From positions 1 to 64,000 of the forward strand of contig NZ_JADMLG010000011.1 in the NCBI RefSeq assembly GCF_015674855.1: a stretch of DNA of 64,000 bases. Reading direction: 5' to 3'. This DNA is from Nocardia bovistercoris. GTDB lineage: Bacteria > Actinomycetota > Actinomycetes > Mycobacteriales > Mycobacteriaceae. Under the pieces are notes generated by a model. It did no database searches. It was not told the DNA's origin and saw only the letters and a program-made list of their open reading frames with translations. This document shows, in pieces, positions 43,484 through 52,766 of the stretch (the first letter of the stretch is position 1; each line of letters starts with the position of its first letter). A program made the position numbers and the translations under genes.

Positions 43484-44821
43484 TCACTCCGATCCGGTTC
43501 GAGCCCTGGCCGGTCGGGCGATCAGTTCGACCAGCAGCAGCGCGGCCAGCGCGATCAGAACGGTGACCGCGACGACCACACCTGAGGGGTATCGCCAGAA
43601 GACGAGGGTGGCGGCTGCCGCGACGACCACGGCGATCCGCAGTGAGGTCCGGTGCGCGGCGACCGCGGATTCCAGACGGTACGGCGCCCGGTCGGGGGTG
43701 CGGACGGCGTCGAGTCCGGTGGCGAGTCCGCGCCGCAGGGCCGTCGCAGGCCGTGATGGGCCGGTGAGGTATCCGACGGCGGCCAGGACCACGGCGAGCA
43801 CGAAGACCGCGCGCACTGCGGTGCGCAGCGGGAGCGCGAGGGTGTCGAAGAGGACGCCCGCCGCTTCGGGGGACAGTGCGTCGGCGGGGATCTCGCGCAG
43901 GTAGACGGCACGGCCGACGGCGATCGCGATGGCCAGCGCGAGCATGGACACGGCGAGCGCCACGCCGACCAGCGCGACGGTGCGGCGGCGTTTCCCTCGG
44001 ACCGTGAGCGCGACGGCCCCGAGGGCGGCCAGCACCGCGGCCGCCGGGAGCACGGTGGCCGCGGTGTCGAGTGCGGAGGTGGCGCGCTGCGCCTTCGCCA
44101 GTCGCGGTGAGTCGATCAGGACGAGGTTCGTGTCAACGTCGGGGATGGCGGCGGCGAAGGTGAAGCCGCGCTCGGTGAGCCGGGCGCGGACGGCGTCGAT
44201 GATCGGGCCGAGGTCGATGGCCACGGTGCCGTTCTCGACGCGCACCCCGTCGCGGGTCTCGCCGGTGAGGGCGCCGACCAGGATGCGGTGTGCGCGCTGG
44301 TTGGCCTCGATCCAGCGCGCCCGGAAGCGGTCGGAGGCGAGGTAGTCGGCGACGGTGTCGCGGATGAAGGATTCGCCTTCCTTCGCCAGCACCGGCGCCA
44401 GGCCGGTGACTGCGTCGGGCAGGCGCGGCAGTTCGCGGGTCAGTGCCGTGAGCGCGTCGGCGGTGGTCCGCTCCAGGTCGAGGCGTTCGGTGATGCGGTC
44501 GGTGACGGCGTCGGTGAGGTCGGCGCGGATCACCGGGTCGTCGGCGAGCGGGCCCACCGTGGCCAGATATCGCTCGGTGTCGAGCAGTTCGCCGTGCAGG
44601 TAGCGGGCGGGCACCGCGGCGAAGGCGAGTACGGCGGTGAGTACGAGCAGGGCGACCACCGCCGCCCCGCGGGCGAGCCGCCCGCGGGATCGGGTGCGTC
44701 GCGGTGCGGCGGCGCGCAGTTCGGCGACCTCGCGGCGCAGCCGCAGCAGTTCCCGGCGTTCGTCCTCGGACAGCGCGGGGCCGGAGGGCGCGGGGTCGGA
44801 GGGCGCGGGGTCGGAATTCAT
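43484..44821 (-). CDS. Large membrane protein with an extracytoplasmic helical domain
   Basis: A 445-residue protein. An acidic, Pro-rich N-terminus (SDPAPSDPAPSG, reflecting a short DNA repeat near 44790) and a coiled coil precede a first hydrophobic segment (AAVVALLVLTAVLAFAAV). An extracytoplasmic domain of about 200 residues (LHGELLDTERYLATVGPLADDP) follows, then four or more membrane segments. It resembles conserved actinobacterial membrane proteins of unknown role. The ATG at 44821 is used. It is co-directional with the 178-residue membrane protein. Confidence 0.72.
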   Translation of the reverse strand: MNSDPAPSDPAPSGPALSEDERRELLRLRREVAELRAAAPRRTRSRGRLARGAAVVALLVLTAVLAFAAVPARYLHGELLDTERYLATVGPLADDPVIRADLTDAVTDRITERLDLERTTADALTALTRELPRLPDAVTGLAPVLAKEGESFIRDTVADYLASDRFRARWIEANQRAHRILVGALTGETRDGVRVENGTVAIDLGPIIDAVRARLTERGFTFAAAIPDVDTNLVLIDSPRLAKAQRATSALDTAATVLPAAAVLAALGAVALTVRGKRRRTVALVGVALAVSMLALAIAIAVGRAVYLREIPADALSPEAAGVLFDTLALPLRTAVRAVFVLAVVLAAVGYLTGPSRPATALRRGLATGLDAVRTPDRAPYRLESAVAAHRTSLRIAVVVAAAATLVFWRYPSGVVVAVTVLIALAALLLVELIARPARARTGSE

Positions 44822-45085
44822 CGAATTCGTCCCGAATGCGCGCGGAATGCGCGAGAGCCCGCGGACTCGATTTCTTTTCGCGTCGTTGTCGCCGAAGTGA
44901 TCATTTTGTGCCCTGTCCCGATGTTCGCGCACATGGAATACTCGGAGCCACCGCGACCGACCCGGCATCGGATGGTCGCTCCGATGCTACGCCTTGTCCG
45001 CCGATTTTCCGACAATGTTCCGATCCGGGTCGGCGGTGGTTCTCGACAGTGAAATCGTCACCCCGATATACCGAAACGAGGATTC

Positions 45086-45538
45086 ATGTCGAACGAGCAG
45101 GACATCGAGGAACTGGGGCCGATCGACTATCTGGTGGTGGAATTCCCGCCGGACCGGCAACCGGACGGTTCGGCGTTGCCGTTGCTGCGGGATCTGGTCG
45201 AACGCGACATCATCCGCGTCCTCGATCTCGGCTTCGTGCGCAAGGAGGCCGACGGCAGCCTGGTCGGCGTCGCGATCGACGCGATGGGACTCGACGGCGA
45301 GTTCGATGTCACCCTGTTCGCGCAGGCGTCATCGGGTCTGCTGGATCGCGGAGATATCGACGCCGCAGGTGAGGCGCTGCGGCCGGGGGCGTCGGGCGCC
45401 GTGATCGTGTACGAAAACCGTTGGGCCGCACCGTTCGCCGTCGCCCTCCGGCGTGGCGGCGCGCAACTCGTCGCCTCCGGCCGCATTCCAACCCAGGCGC
45501 TGCTCGGCGCGCTCGACGCGCTGGAAGCCACCGTCTGA
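45086..45538 (+). CDS. DUF6325-like protein
   Basis: A 150-residue soluble protein: LGPIDYLVVEFPPDRQ, LVERDIIRVLDLGFVRKEADG and PGASGAVIVYENRWAAPFAVAL fit a conserved actinobacterial family (DUF6325) that is usually followed by a SHOCT-domain protein, as here 18 bases downstream. GAGGATTC precedes the ATG. Function unknown. Confidence 0.75.
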   Translation: MSNEQDIEELGPIDYLVVEFPPDRQPDGSALPLLRDLVERDIIRVLDLGFVRKEADGSLVGVAIDAMGLDGEFDVTLFAQASSGLLDRGDIDAAGEALRPGASGAVIVYENRWAAPFAVALRRGGAQLVASGRIPTQALLGALDALEATV

Positions 45539-45556
45539 CATCCGAAGGAGTTCACC

Positions 45557-45829
45557 ATGCCAGGTCTCTTGCGCGGGGTCGTGCGGACCGCCGCCATCGC
45601 GGGCACCGCCACCGCGGTGTCCAATCGCGTGTCGCGACGCCAAGGTGAACGGTGGGCCGCCGAGCGCAGCGCGCCGCCGCAACCGGCTCCCGAGGCGTTC
45701 GCGGCCGTGCCGAGCGCGCCGGTCGCCGATCCGGTGGCGGCGATGCGGCAACTCGGGGAGATGAAATCACAGGGACTGCTGACCGATGACGAATTCGCCG
45801 CCATGAAGGCGAAGATCCTGGCGTCCTGA
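45557..45829 (+). CDS. SHOCT-domain small protein
   Basis: A 90-residue protein. The N-terminus (LLRGVVRTAAIAGTATAVSNRVSRRQ) is a short amphipathic or membrane-associating helix; after a Pro/Ala linker the C-terminus is a SHOCT domain (VAAMRQLGEMKSQGLLTDDEFAAMKAKIL). AAGGAG precedes the ATG. It is paired with the DUF6325-like gene. Confidence 0.85.
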   Translation: MPGLLRGVVRTAAIAGTATAVSNRVSRRQGERWAAERSAPPQPAPEAFAAVPSAPVADPVAAMRQLGEMKSQGLLTDDEFAAMKAKILAS

Positions 45830-45880
45830 TCTCGCATCGCACCATCTCGTAGGATTCCGCCCGAATTCAGGAGTTGATCG

Positions 45881-46426
45881 ATGACAACCCGGAAATACGT
45901 TTTCGCAGTCGCTTTTTCGGCCGCCGCGCTACTGCTGACGACGGCCTGCGATTCCGGCAATGATTCGGATTCCTCGGCCGCGAGCACCGCCAATACCACG
46001 ACCGCGGCGGCATCGACGACGCATGCCGGGCACACCAGCCTCGGCGCCACCGCGTCCTCGGTGGTGAGTTCGGCGCTCGACACCGCGCGCCAAGGCATCC
46101 AGAACGCGATCAACGCGGCGCTGGCCGCCGCGCCGATCTCTTTCGACAGCGGCAGTTCGGATCTGGGCACCGTCGACGAGGTGACATTGAAGGCGGTGGC
46201 GATTCCCTTACAGGGCAACGACACCCGTATCCGGGTGAGCACCTATGCCGCGGACGCCGATGTGGCGAAGGCCAAGTCGCTCGCGGAGGCGCGCGGCAAC
46301 AATATCGCGGCGGCGCTGGAGGCCGACGGCGTCGATCGGGCGCGGATCACGGTGCGCGCGGAGGCGAATCCGAGCGATTCGGGTATCGAGGTCGACGAGG
46401 CGCGGATCGAGGTCGTGGCCGGCTAG
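45881..46426 (+). CDS. OmpA-like lipoprotein
   Basis: A 181-residue lipoprotein. The signal peptide ends in a lipobox (LLLTTAC, Cys at about residue 23). A Ser/Thr/Ala-rich linker precedes a C-terminal OmpA-like domain (ISFDSGSSDLGTVDEV, RIRVSTYAADADVAKAKSLAEARGNNIAAALEADGVD in outline) with the usual duplicated helix-strand pattern. Such proteins bind the cell envelope; some relatives form porin-like complexes. It is 51 bp after the SHOCT gene and may share its transcript. Confidence 0.8.
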   Translation: MTTRKYVFAVAFSAAALLLTTACDSGNDSDSSAASTANTTTAAASTTHAGHTSLGATASSVVSSALDTARQGIQNAINAALAAAPISFDSGSSDLGTVDEVTLKAVAIPLQGNDTRIRVSTYAADADVAKAKSLAEARGNNIAAALEADGVDRARITVRAEANPSDSGIEVDEARIEVVAG

Positions 46427-46431
46427 GTTCG

Positions 46432-46465
46432 GCGAACCCGCCGATCCACGGATCGGCGGGTTCGC
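46432..46465. terminator. Strong hairpin between convergent genes
   Basis: A perfect 15-bp stem (GCGAACCCGCCGATC/GATCGGCGGGTTCGC) with a CACG loop starts five bases after the OmpA-like stop and 18 bases before the end of the small convergent gene. It should terminate both. Confidence 0.85.
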
Positions 46466-46483
46466 GGCGTCGCCCCCTGCGGG

Positions 46484-46681
46484 TCAGCGGGGCGCGACGG
46501 CGTCCGGGAAACGGTGTTGCAGTCGATCTATGTAGCGTCGAACGTCCTGTAGTTCGGTTTCCAGTCTCCGGGTCGCGGAACTCCCGGTGCCGGTCAATGC
46601 GATCTCGCGGCTGAGTGTCCTTGCCTGCATGCTCAACAGTTGCAGGAAGACTCGGGCTTGGGCGCGGTCGGCGTCGTCCAT
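46484..46681 (-). CDS. Small coiled-coil protein, function unknown
   Basis: A 65-residue helical protein (ARVFLQLLSMQARTLSREIAL, TRRLETELQDVRRYIDRLQHRF) with no signal peptide. Codon third positions are strongly G/C. It converges on the OmpA-like gene across a strong hairpin. No family was recognised. Confidence 0.6.
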   Translation of the reverse strand: MDDADRAQARVFLQLLSMQARTLSREIALTGTGSSATRRLETELQDVRRYIDRLQHRFPDAVAPR

Positions 46682-47038
46682 CGATCAGGGCCGATCTGTC
46701 TCGGTGTCGTGTCGGATTGCCCTGGTTTCCGCTCGCCGCGGTCCTCGACTTCCGGAAACCTGGTCGGACGCTACCTGTTTCGGAGCCTGTCATGGGCGGT
46801 TCCCGGAGAATCGAGATGACATCGAGTTCTTCGAGTGCCGAATAGTCGCTCGACCACCCGGAACCGGAGTCGCGCGGGCTGCGGGTTCGCCGGGCGAACC
46901 GCGGGCAGGCGACGGGCGCCTGCCTTGACGGGCTCGGGCCGGGATGATTAATTGGGGGTGACAGAATTAGAACACGTTCCAGTTCGGGTGCGCGGGCGGG
47001 TGCGCTGGGCCGGAACCCAGCGACGAAAGGCGAGCGAT
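46682..47038. other. Divergent intergenic region, 357 bp, no supported gene
   Basis: This gap lies between the small coiled-coil gene and the LLM-class gene. The frame of the LLM gene is open back to 46952 but that extension has no motif and the ATG at 47039 begins the first strand. I see no RNA gene or clear promoter. Confidence 0.5.
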
Positions 47039-47914
47039 ATGCGATTCACCTATGCCGAGGCGATGACCGACCCGTCCTACTACGTGCCGCTGGCACAGGC
47101 CGCCGAAGCCGCCGGGTACTCCTCGATCACGGTCGCCGACAGCATCGCCTACCCCGAGGAATCCGACTCGACCTACCCGTACACCCCCGACGGCAATCGG
47201 GAATTCCTCGAGGACAAACCGTTCGTCGAGGCGTTCGTGCTGTCCGCGGCGATCCTCGCGGCCACCACCACGCTGCGCGTCACCCCGTTCGTGGTGAAAC
47301 TGCCCATCCGGCCGCCGGTGCTGGTCGCCAAACAGGCCGCGTCGCTGGCGGCGTTGAGCGGCAACCGGTTCGGCTTCGGCGTCGGGATCAGCCCGTGGCC
47401 CGACGACTTCGAGATCATGGGCGTGCCGTTCGCCGGACGCGGCGCGCGCATGGACGAATGCGTCGACATCGTGCGCGGGCTGTGCGCGGGCGGCTACTTC
47501 GAATTCCACGGCGAGTACTACGATCTCCCGCCGATCAAGATCACCCCGGTGCCCACCGAGCCGCTGCCGATCCTGATCGGCGGTCACAGCGAACCCGCGC
47601 TGCGCCGGGCCGCGCGCCGCGGCGACGGGTGGATGCACGCGGGCGGCGACCCGGCCGAACTGGACCGGCTGCTGGCCCGACTCGACACCCTGCGCACCGA
47701 ATACGACACCCGCAAGGATTTCGAAATCCACGTGATCTCGCTGGACGGCTTCACCGTGGACGGGGTCAAACGCCTCGAGGACAAGGGCGTCACCGATGTC
47801 ATCGTCGGATTCCGCAACCCCTACACCACCGAGCACGACACCGAGAGCCTGGACACCAAGATCAGCAATCTGAGCCGTTTCGCCGAACGCGTCATCGCCG
47901 CGACCAACGGCTGA
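47039..47914 (+). CDS. LLM-class F420- or FMN-dependent oxidoreductase
   Basis: A 291-residue TIM-barrel oxidoreductase of the luciferase-like class: MRFTYAEAMTDPSYYVPLAQAAEAAGY at the N-terminus, PPVLVAKQAASLAALSGNRFGFGVGISPWPDDFEIMG, and PLPILIGGHSEPALRRAARRGDGW in outline. In this lineage most members use coenzyme F420. The substrate is unknown. The ATG at 47039 starts the first beta strand. Confidence 0.85.
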   Translation: MRFTYAEAMTDPSYYVPLAQAAEAAGYSSITVADSIAYPEESDSTYPYTPDGNREFLEDKPFVEAFVLSAAILAATTTLRVTPFVVKLPIRPPVLVAKQAASLAALSGNRFGFGVGISPWPDDFEIMGVPFAGRGARMDECVDIVRGLCAGGYFEFHGEYYDLPPIKITPVPTEPLPILIGGHSEPALRRAARRGDGWMHAGGDPAELDRLLARLDTLRTEYDTRKDFEIHVISLDGFTVDGVKRLEDKGVTDVIVGFRNPYTTEHDTESLDTKISNLSRFAERVIAATNG

Positions 47915-48069
47915 ACCCCCGCGCGCCCCGCGCACACTCCGGACAACCACCCCATACCCCGCGCACGCGGCGCGTGCGGTGCGTACGCTCGCATCGGTGC
48001 GACGGCGCACGCGCGCATACGCGCCGCGAACGCGCCGTGGAAGGCGTCGGTGCGGGTGACGGAGGTGTC

Positions 48070-48918
48070 ATGAGTTTGGCGGTGCGGCTGGGTGAACTCC
48101 TGGACGGAACCGTGCGCGGAATCGCCGATCTCGGCACGAGTCACAGCTGGACACTGCACCGCGCGATCCTGTCCGACGGACGCGACGTCTTCGTCAAATC
48201 CACCGCTGCGCACGCCGGGGCGCTCGCCGCGGAAGCCGACGGGCTGCGCTGGCTCGGCGCGGCCGCGCCGAACGCCGTCGCGAGCGTACTCGCGGTGAAC
48301 GAGACCCTGTTGGTGCTGCCGTGGCTGCCCGAGAGCGCGCCGACGCCGGAGGCGGCCGAACAACTCGGCCGCGACCTGGCCGCGCTACACGCCCACACCC
48401 CCGCCGCCTTCGGCGCGCCGTGGCCCGGCTGGATCGCCAGGCTGCCGCTGGACAACACCGAGACCGCCGAGATGTCGTGGGCGCGCTGGTACGCCGAACG
48501 CAGGCTGGCGCCGTACCTGCCCGCGGCGGCGCGCCACCTCGGACCCGACGGCGTGCGACTGGTGGAGCGGGTCATCGACCGTGTCGAAGCGCTGGCCGGG
48601 CCGCCGGAACCGCCCGCGCGCATCCACGGCGACCTCTGGTCGGGCAATATCCGCTGGTGCCGCGACCGCGCCCGGCTCATCGACCCCGCCGCCCACGGCG
48701 GGCACCGCGAAACCGATCTGGCGATGCTCGCCCTGTTCGGCGCACCGCAGTTGGACCGCCTGATGGGCGCGTACCAGGAAGCTCGTCCGCTGGCCGACGG
48801 GTGGCGCGAGCGTTCGCCGCTGCATCAACTGCATCCGCTGCTCGTGCACGTGGTGCTGTTCGGCCGCTCCTATCGCGAGAAGGTCGTCGCCGCGGCCGAA
48901 GCCGCGCTCGCGGTGTGA
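48070..48918 (+). CDS. Fructosamine-kinase/aminoglycoside-phosphotransferase-fold kinase
   Basis: A 282-residue protein-kinase-like-fold small-molecule kinase. The ATP-binding Lys lies in DVFVKSTAAHA, the catalytic loop is RIHGDLWSGNIRW and the metal-binding Asp is in RLIDPAAHGGHRETDLAM. The HGDLWSGN plus DPA(A)HGG pair is the fructosamine-3-kinase pattern, so protein deglycation or a sugar-amine substrate is likely. GGAGGTG precedes the ATG by three bases. Confidence 0.87.
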   Translation: MSLAVRLGELLDGTVRGIADLGTSHSWTLHRAILSDGRDVFVKSTAAHAGALAAEADGLRWLGAAAPNAVASVLAVNETLLVLPWLPESAPTPEAAEQLGRDLAALHAHTPAAFGAPWPGWIARLPLDNTETAEMSWARWYAERRLAPYLPAAARHLGPDGVRLVERVIDRVEALAGPPEPPARIHGDLWSGNIRWCRDRARLIDPAAHGGHRETDLAMLALFGAPQLDRLMGAYQEARPLADGWRERSPLHQLHPLLVHVVLFGRSYREKVVAAAEAALAV

Positions 48919-49116
48919 GTCACCGGCCGGTCGGCGCCGCCGTGGACGCCTCGTCGACCGGGAAGCACGATTCGACGGCCAGTTCGCGACGGTCACGTTC
49001 ACCGAGGTGCCGAACATCGAGGAAGCGAGTCCGGCTGTCGGCGCGGGACCTCCCCGGCAATCGACGGGAGCGCGTGACGGGCATGATCATTCGCGGGAAC
49101 GAAAGGAACGCCACCG

Positions 49117-49917
49117 ATGACCACGACGACGCGCTACGCCTTCGACACCGACACCGCGAGCACCGCGCTCGGCGAACACGAGTACGCGATCGACCTGTCG
49201 CCGCGCTGGATCACCGGCGCGGGCACCGCCAACGGCGGCTACCTGCTCGCCTGCTGCCTGCGGGCGCTGAGCCGACAGATCCCGCAACCCGATCTGCTGT
49301 CGGCGTCGGCGCACTATCTGCGTCCCGGCGGCACCGGCCCGGCCCGTATCCGCACCGAGACCGCGCGGGTCGGCAGGCGCACCGGGACCGGCGCGGCGAC
49401 CCTGCTGCGCGAGGACAAGGAGATCGTGCGCGTCCTTGCGACCTTCACCGATCTGGCGAGCGCGCAGGGCCGCACCCACGAGTCCGGCGAGCCGCCGCGA
49501 CTGCCGCCGCCGGACCGCTGCGTCGACCCGCTCGCCGGGATCTCCGCCGCGAGCGCCACCATCGCCGCCCGCGTCGAATTCCGGATGGCGGAGGTGCCGG
49601 GATTCTTCCGCGGCGCCCCGGGCGGCACCACCGCTCTCGATTTCTGGTTGCGGTTCGCCGACGGCCGCGAACCCGACCCGATCGCGTTGGCGCTGCTGGT
49701 CGACTCCGCCGCACCCGCGGTGTTCGACCTCGGCGTCGCGGGCAGTTCCACCGTGGAACTCACCGTGCACATCCGGCGCCGTCCCGCTCCCGGCTGGCTG
49801 GCCTGCCGGGTGCGCACCGCGCATCTGGTCAACGGGTTCCACGAGGAGGATTTCGACATCTGGGACAGCACCGGCGCGCTCGTCGCGCAATCGCGCCAGC
49901 TCGCGATCCTCCTGTAG
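49117..49917 (+). CDS. Acyl-CoA thioesterase-like (TesB-type double hot-dog) protein
   Basis: A 266-residue double hot-dog protein: WITGAGTANGGYLLACCLRAL and PDLLSASAHYLRPGGTG in the first half, LLVDSAAPAVFDLG and VRTAHLVNGFHEEDFDIWDSTGALVAQSRQLAIL in outline in the second. This fits the thioesterase family that includes TesB-like and PaaI-related actinobacterial proteins. It hydrolyses acyl-CoA, substrate unknown. It stands alone. Confidence 0.82.
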   Translation: MTTTTRYAFDTDTASTALGEHEYAIDLSPRWITGAGTANGGYLLACCLRALSRQIPQPDLLSASAHYLRPGGTGPARIRTETARVGRRTGTGAATLLREDKEIVRVLATFTDLASAQGRTHESGEPPRLPPPDRCVDPLAGISAASATIAARVEFRMAEVPGFFRGAPGGTTALDFWLRFADGREPDPIALALLVDSAAPAVFDLGVAGSSTVELTVHIRRRPAPGWLACRVRTAHLVNGFHEEDFDIWDSTGALVAQSRQLAILL

Positions 49918-49963
49918 CGCGATTCAGGTCACCTCGTGGCAGCGCAGTCGCCGCTCCGGGGGT

Positions 49964-49999
49964 TCGAGGCCCTGCCTGAACGCTGTTCCAGGGCCTCGA
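49964..49999. terminator. Hairpin downstream of the thioesterase-like gene
   Basis: A perfect 11-bp stem (TCGAGGCCCTG/CAGGGCCTCGA) with a 14-base loop begins 47 bases after the stop and lies in a convergent gap, so it may act on both strands. Confidence 0.6.
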
Positions 50000-50124
50000 T
50001 CATGGCGTGCTGGTCACCGACGCCGCGCACCTGACCATAGACGGTTTCCCCGCCGCGCACCGACCAGTCGGCGCACCCGGTCCAGCGCGGCTGTGGGTCG
50101 GCAGGATCCGAGACGCGCCGCAGC

Positions 50125-50922
50125 TCAGGGACGGGCGAGGAAGTTCTCGAGCGCGCTCAGGACGTTGTGCGGACGTTCGAGGTGCAGGAGATGTCCCGCG
50201 TCGGAGATATCGATGCGGTCCAGGTCTGGGATGGCGGCTGCGACGATGTCCGCGATGAGCCGGAAGTCGGGGAGGTCCTCGGTTCCGCTCAGCAGCAGGG
50301 TCGGCATCGCCAGCTCGTGCAGGTGTTCGATAGGGGGGCGCGCGGGTGGGCGCTCGCGGTCGCCGTGCAGCCAGACATGGCAGGTGTCGGCGGCGATCTG
50401 AGCGCGCAGGCGGGCGGCGAGGGCGGGATCGCGGCGCGCGGTGGCGAACAGGGGGTGGCGGAACCACATATCGCGAACGCGGTCCAGTTGTCCGGCTCGG
50501 GTGGTGGTCACGAGGTCGTCCCAGAGCTGTCGCCACCGCGGCGTCCAGTCCCAGTCGGCGATTCCGGGGCTGATCAGCACGAGTCGCTCGACCCGGTCGG
50601 GGTGTTCGAGGGCGAAATCGACGGCGATGCGCGCGCCCATCGACACTCCGATGATCGCCGCGCGCGGCGCCGCGACGGTGTCGAGAACCGCGCGGAGGTC
50701 GTCGGCGTGCCGGAAAGAAGCGTCGGCGACGGACTCCGAGGCGCCGCAGCCACGCAGGTCGTAACGCACACACCGGTTCGAGGCCGTCAACGACTGCCAC
50801 AACGGATCCCAGCCGTCACGGCGCCCGCCCGCGCCCGGCACCAGAACCAACGGTGCGCCCGCGCCCGCGATTTCCAGCGCGATCCGCGCCCGCTCCGCGC
50901 GAGCGACCATGTGCTCGACCAT
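50125..50922 (-). CDS. Alpha/beta hydrolase
   Basis: A 265-residue alpha/beta hydrolase: oxyanion-region LVLVPGAGGRRDGWD, nucleophile elbow GVSMGARIAVDFALEHPDRV, an Asp in SGTEDLPDF and catalytic His in DAGHLLHLERP. The substrate is unknown; the pattern resembles meta-cleavage product or 3-oxoadipate enol-lactone hydrolases. It is transcribed leftward just downstream of the HD-hydrolase gene (139 bp apart). Confidence 0.85.
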   Translation of the reverse strand: MVEHMVARAERARIALEIAGAGAPLVLVPGAGGRRDGWDPLWQSLTASNRCVRYDLRGCGASESVADASFRHADDLRAVLDTVAAPRAAIIGVSMGARIAVDFALEHPDRVERLVLISPGIADWDWTPRWRQLWDDLVTTTRAGQLDRVRDMWFRHPLFATARRDPALAARLRAQIAADTCHVWLHGDRERPPARPPIEHLHELAMPTLLLSGTEDLPDFRLIADIVAAAIPDLDRIDISDAGHLLHLERPHNVLSALENFLARP

Positions 50923-51061
50923 GTGTCGTCCTCACCCCCGCGGAACCTCGGTGTCCGGAGTCCTCCCACGATACGTCGAACGCTCGGCGCTTCCCCCGCC
51001 CGCCGGCGTCGCGGTGGACGGCGCGACACTCGACTCGACGGCGTTCGATCCCGCCGGGACT

Positions 51062-52657
51062 TCAGTTGTCGAGTGTCGCACCGCCGCGACCGCGTCGCTC
51101 GTCCATCCAGGCGATGATCCGCGCGGCGGTCTTGTCCCAGCCGGGTTCGCCGACGAGGGCGTAGTGACCCGCGTCGGGGATCTCGAGGTGGTCGCCGCGG
51201 TAGCGGTCGGCGATGGCCGCGCCGATGCGTGGGTACACGAGTCGGTCGTGCGCGGCGCTGACCGACAGGGTGGGGCAGGTGACGGCCGCGGGGTCGACTT
51301 CGATGGCGCCGTAGGCGATTTCGACGCCCGCGCGGCTGCTCTCAGGGACTTGGCGGTGGAAGAACGCGGGGCGGTCGGCGGCGGGGATACGGTTGAAGAT
51401 CAGGTCGTCGAGTTCGGCGCGGTTGGGGGTCAGGGGGCGGCGCAGGAGTCCGGCGGGGATGTGCGCGGGCATCGTGCGGGGGTTCCGCGCGCCCTCCCAT
51501 CTGATTCCGGCCGGTGGCAGCGAGCATTGGAAGACCGCCGCCGCGACCGCGCCGCGCGCGGCGAGCACCTGGGCGAGGAGTCCGCCCATGGACTGGCCGA
51601 CCACGATCGGCGCCGCGCCCAGGTATTCGCGGGCTACCAGCGCGTCTCGCACGTAGTCGGCGACCCGCACCCGTCCCAGCGCCGGGACGGGGCGACTGTC
51701 GTGGTGGCCGCGGTAGTTGATCGCCAGGCTGCGGTATCCGGCCTCGGTCAGCGCCTTCTGGAACCAGGAGAACTGCCAGGCGCCGCCCATCATGCCGTGC
51801 AGCAGCAGGACCGGGGTCGCGTCGGGCGGACCCGCTTCGACGCCGGTGAGCCCGTCGGGCAGGGTGAGCGGGGCGCCGATCGGCTCGTCCGGGCGCGCGA
51901 CCGCCTCGAGCTTGTTCAGCGGGTTGCGTTTCAGGGGGATGGCCATGCCCGCGCGCCATGCGAGTCCGGCCCTGGTGTGCGGGGCGGCCGCGGCCTGGGC
52001 ACGCATGTGACCACCGAATTCGGTGACGAATCCGGTGCGCGGGTGGTCGGCCAGCACCGCGCGCAAGGCGGTGGTCGGCAGTGCGGTGTATCGGGTGCCC
52101 GCGACGTCGAGGTGGGCTCCGGCGTGCAGCAAGTGGGCCTCGGGGCCGAGTTCGAGGGGGACGTCGATGTTCATGTGCGCGGCGATGGCTTCGGCGACCC
52201 GCGTCGCGGTGGCCTCGTCCGCGCCGTCGGCGAGCAGTCGGGTCTTCGCGTCGATGCCGCCGGTGACGGCGAAGCAGTGGCCCTCGACCGGATTCGGTAG
52301 CGCGAGATCGTGGAGCAGGCAGGCGAGATAGAGGATTTCGGGGTCGAAGCGGACGCGGTCGCGCCGTGCGAACAATTCGGCCCATCGCCAGCTGCGCAGG
52401 CAGTGGTGCAGCAGCGGCGCGGAGTAGGTGTCGGCGGCGAGGCTGTAGGCGGTGCGGGTGAGGGCGCTGTCGGGCGGTGCGGTGTCCGCGCGCGGGGATG
52501 TGCCCTCGACGGGGGCGAGGGCGGTCAGCGCTCTGGCGCGGATTTCGGCAAGTTGCGCGCGCAGGGCAGCGCGGCGGAAGGTCGCGCGTTCGGCGAACGA
52601 GAGTGCGCCGTTGTCGGCGCGCGCCCATTCGAGGGTGCCGAGCGGTGATTCGGCCAC
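51062..52657 (-). CDS. HD-domain protein fused to an alpha/beta hydrolase
   Basis: A 531-residue protein. Residues of about 60-190 form an HD domain of the cyanamide-hydratase-like type: His84/His85 (LLHHCLRSW), the LLHDLALP HD pair (116-117), His161 (AAHMNI) and Asp184 (AHLDV). Residues of about 250-525 are an alpha/beta hydrolase with LLLHGMMGGAWQFSWF, nucleophile Ser at about 355 (GQSMGGLLAQ), SAAHDRLVYP and a terminal DAGHYALVGEP His. Both active sites look intact. GAGGAG lies five bases before the chosen GTG at 52657. It is divergent from a TetR regulator, its likely controller. Confidence 0.87.
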   Translation of the reverse strand: MAESPLGTLEWARADNGALSFAERATFRRAALRAQLAEIRARALTALAPVEGTSPRADTAPPDSALTRTAYSLAADTYSAPLLHHCLRSWRWAELFARRDRVRFDPEILYLACLLHDLALPNPVEGHCFAVTGGIDAKTRLLADGADEATATRVAEAIAAHMNIDVPLELGPEAHLLHAGAHLDVAGTRYTALPTTALRAVLADHPRTGFVTEFGGHMRAQAAAAPHTRAGLAWRAGMAIPLKRNPLNKLEAVARPDEPIGAPLTLPDGLTGVEAGPPDATPVLLLHGMMGGAWQFSWFQKALTEAGYRSLAINYRGHHDSRPVPALGRVRVADYVRDALVAREYLGAAPIVVGQSMGGLLAQVLAARGAVAAAVFQCSLPPAGIRWEGARNPRTMPAHIPAGLLRRPLTPNRAELDDLIFNRIPAADRPAFFHRQVPESSRAGVEIAYGAIEVDPAAVTCPTLSVSAAHDRLVYPRIGAAIADRYRGDHLEIPDAGHYALVGEPGWDKTAARIIAWMDERRGRGGATLDN

Positions 52658-52719
52658 GACGACTCCTCGGCGATGTCGGTTGTCGGTGCGTTCCGCGCCG
52701 GTCGCCACCGACACTTCAC

Positions 52720-52749
52720 ATACACGTTGTATATCAGCTACAGGCTGTA
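52720..52749. promoter_or_regulatory. Two adjacent operator-like dyads between the HD-hydrolase and TetR genes
   Basis: ATACA-CGT-TGTAT (52720-52732) and TACAG-G-CTGTA (52739-52749) are two small perfect inverted repeats, centre-to-centre about 18 bp, in an A/T-rich gap between divergent genes. This fits a TetR dimer pair acting on both promoters. Confidence 0.6.
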
Positions 52750-52766
52750 TCTGCTATACCGTTCGT

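Noticed and set aside
47962..47978. CGCACGC-GGC-GCGTGCG hairpin after the LLM-class gene
   Set aside because: The surrounding sequence is a low-complexity CG run with many overlapping dyads, so a specific terminator cannot be claimed.
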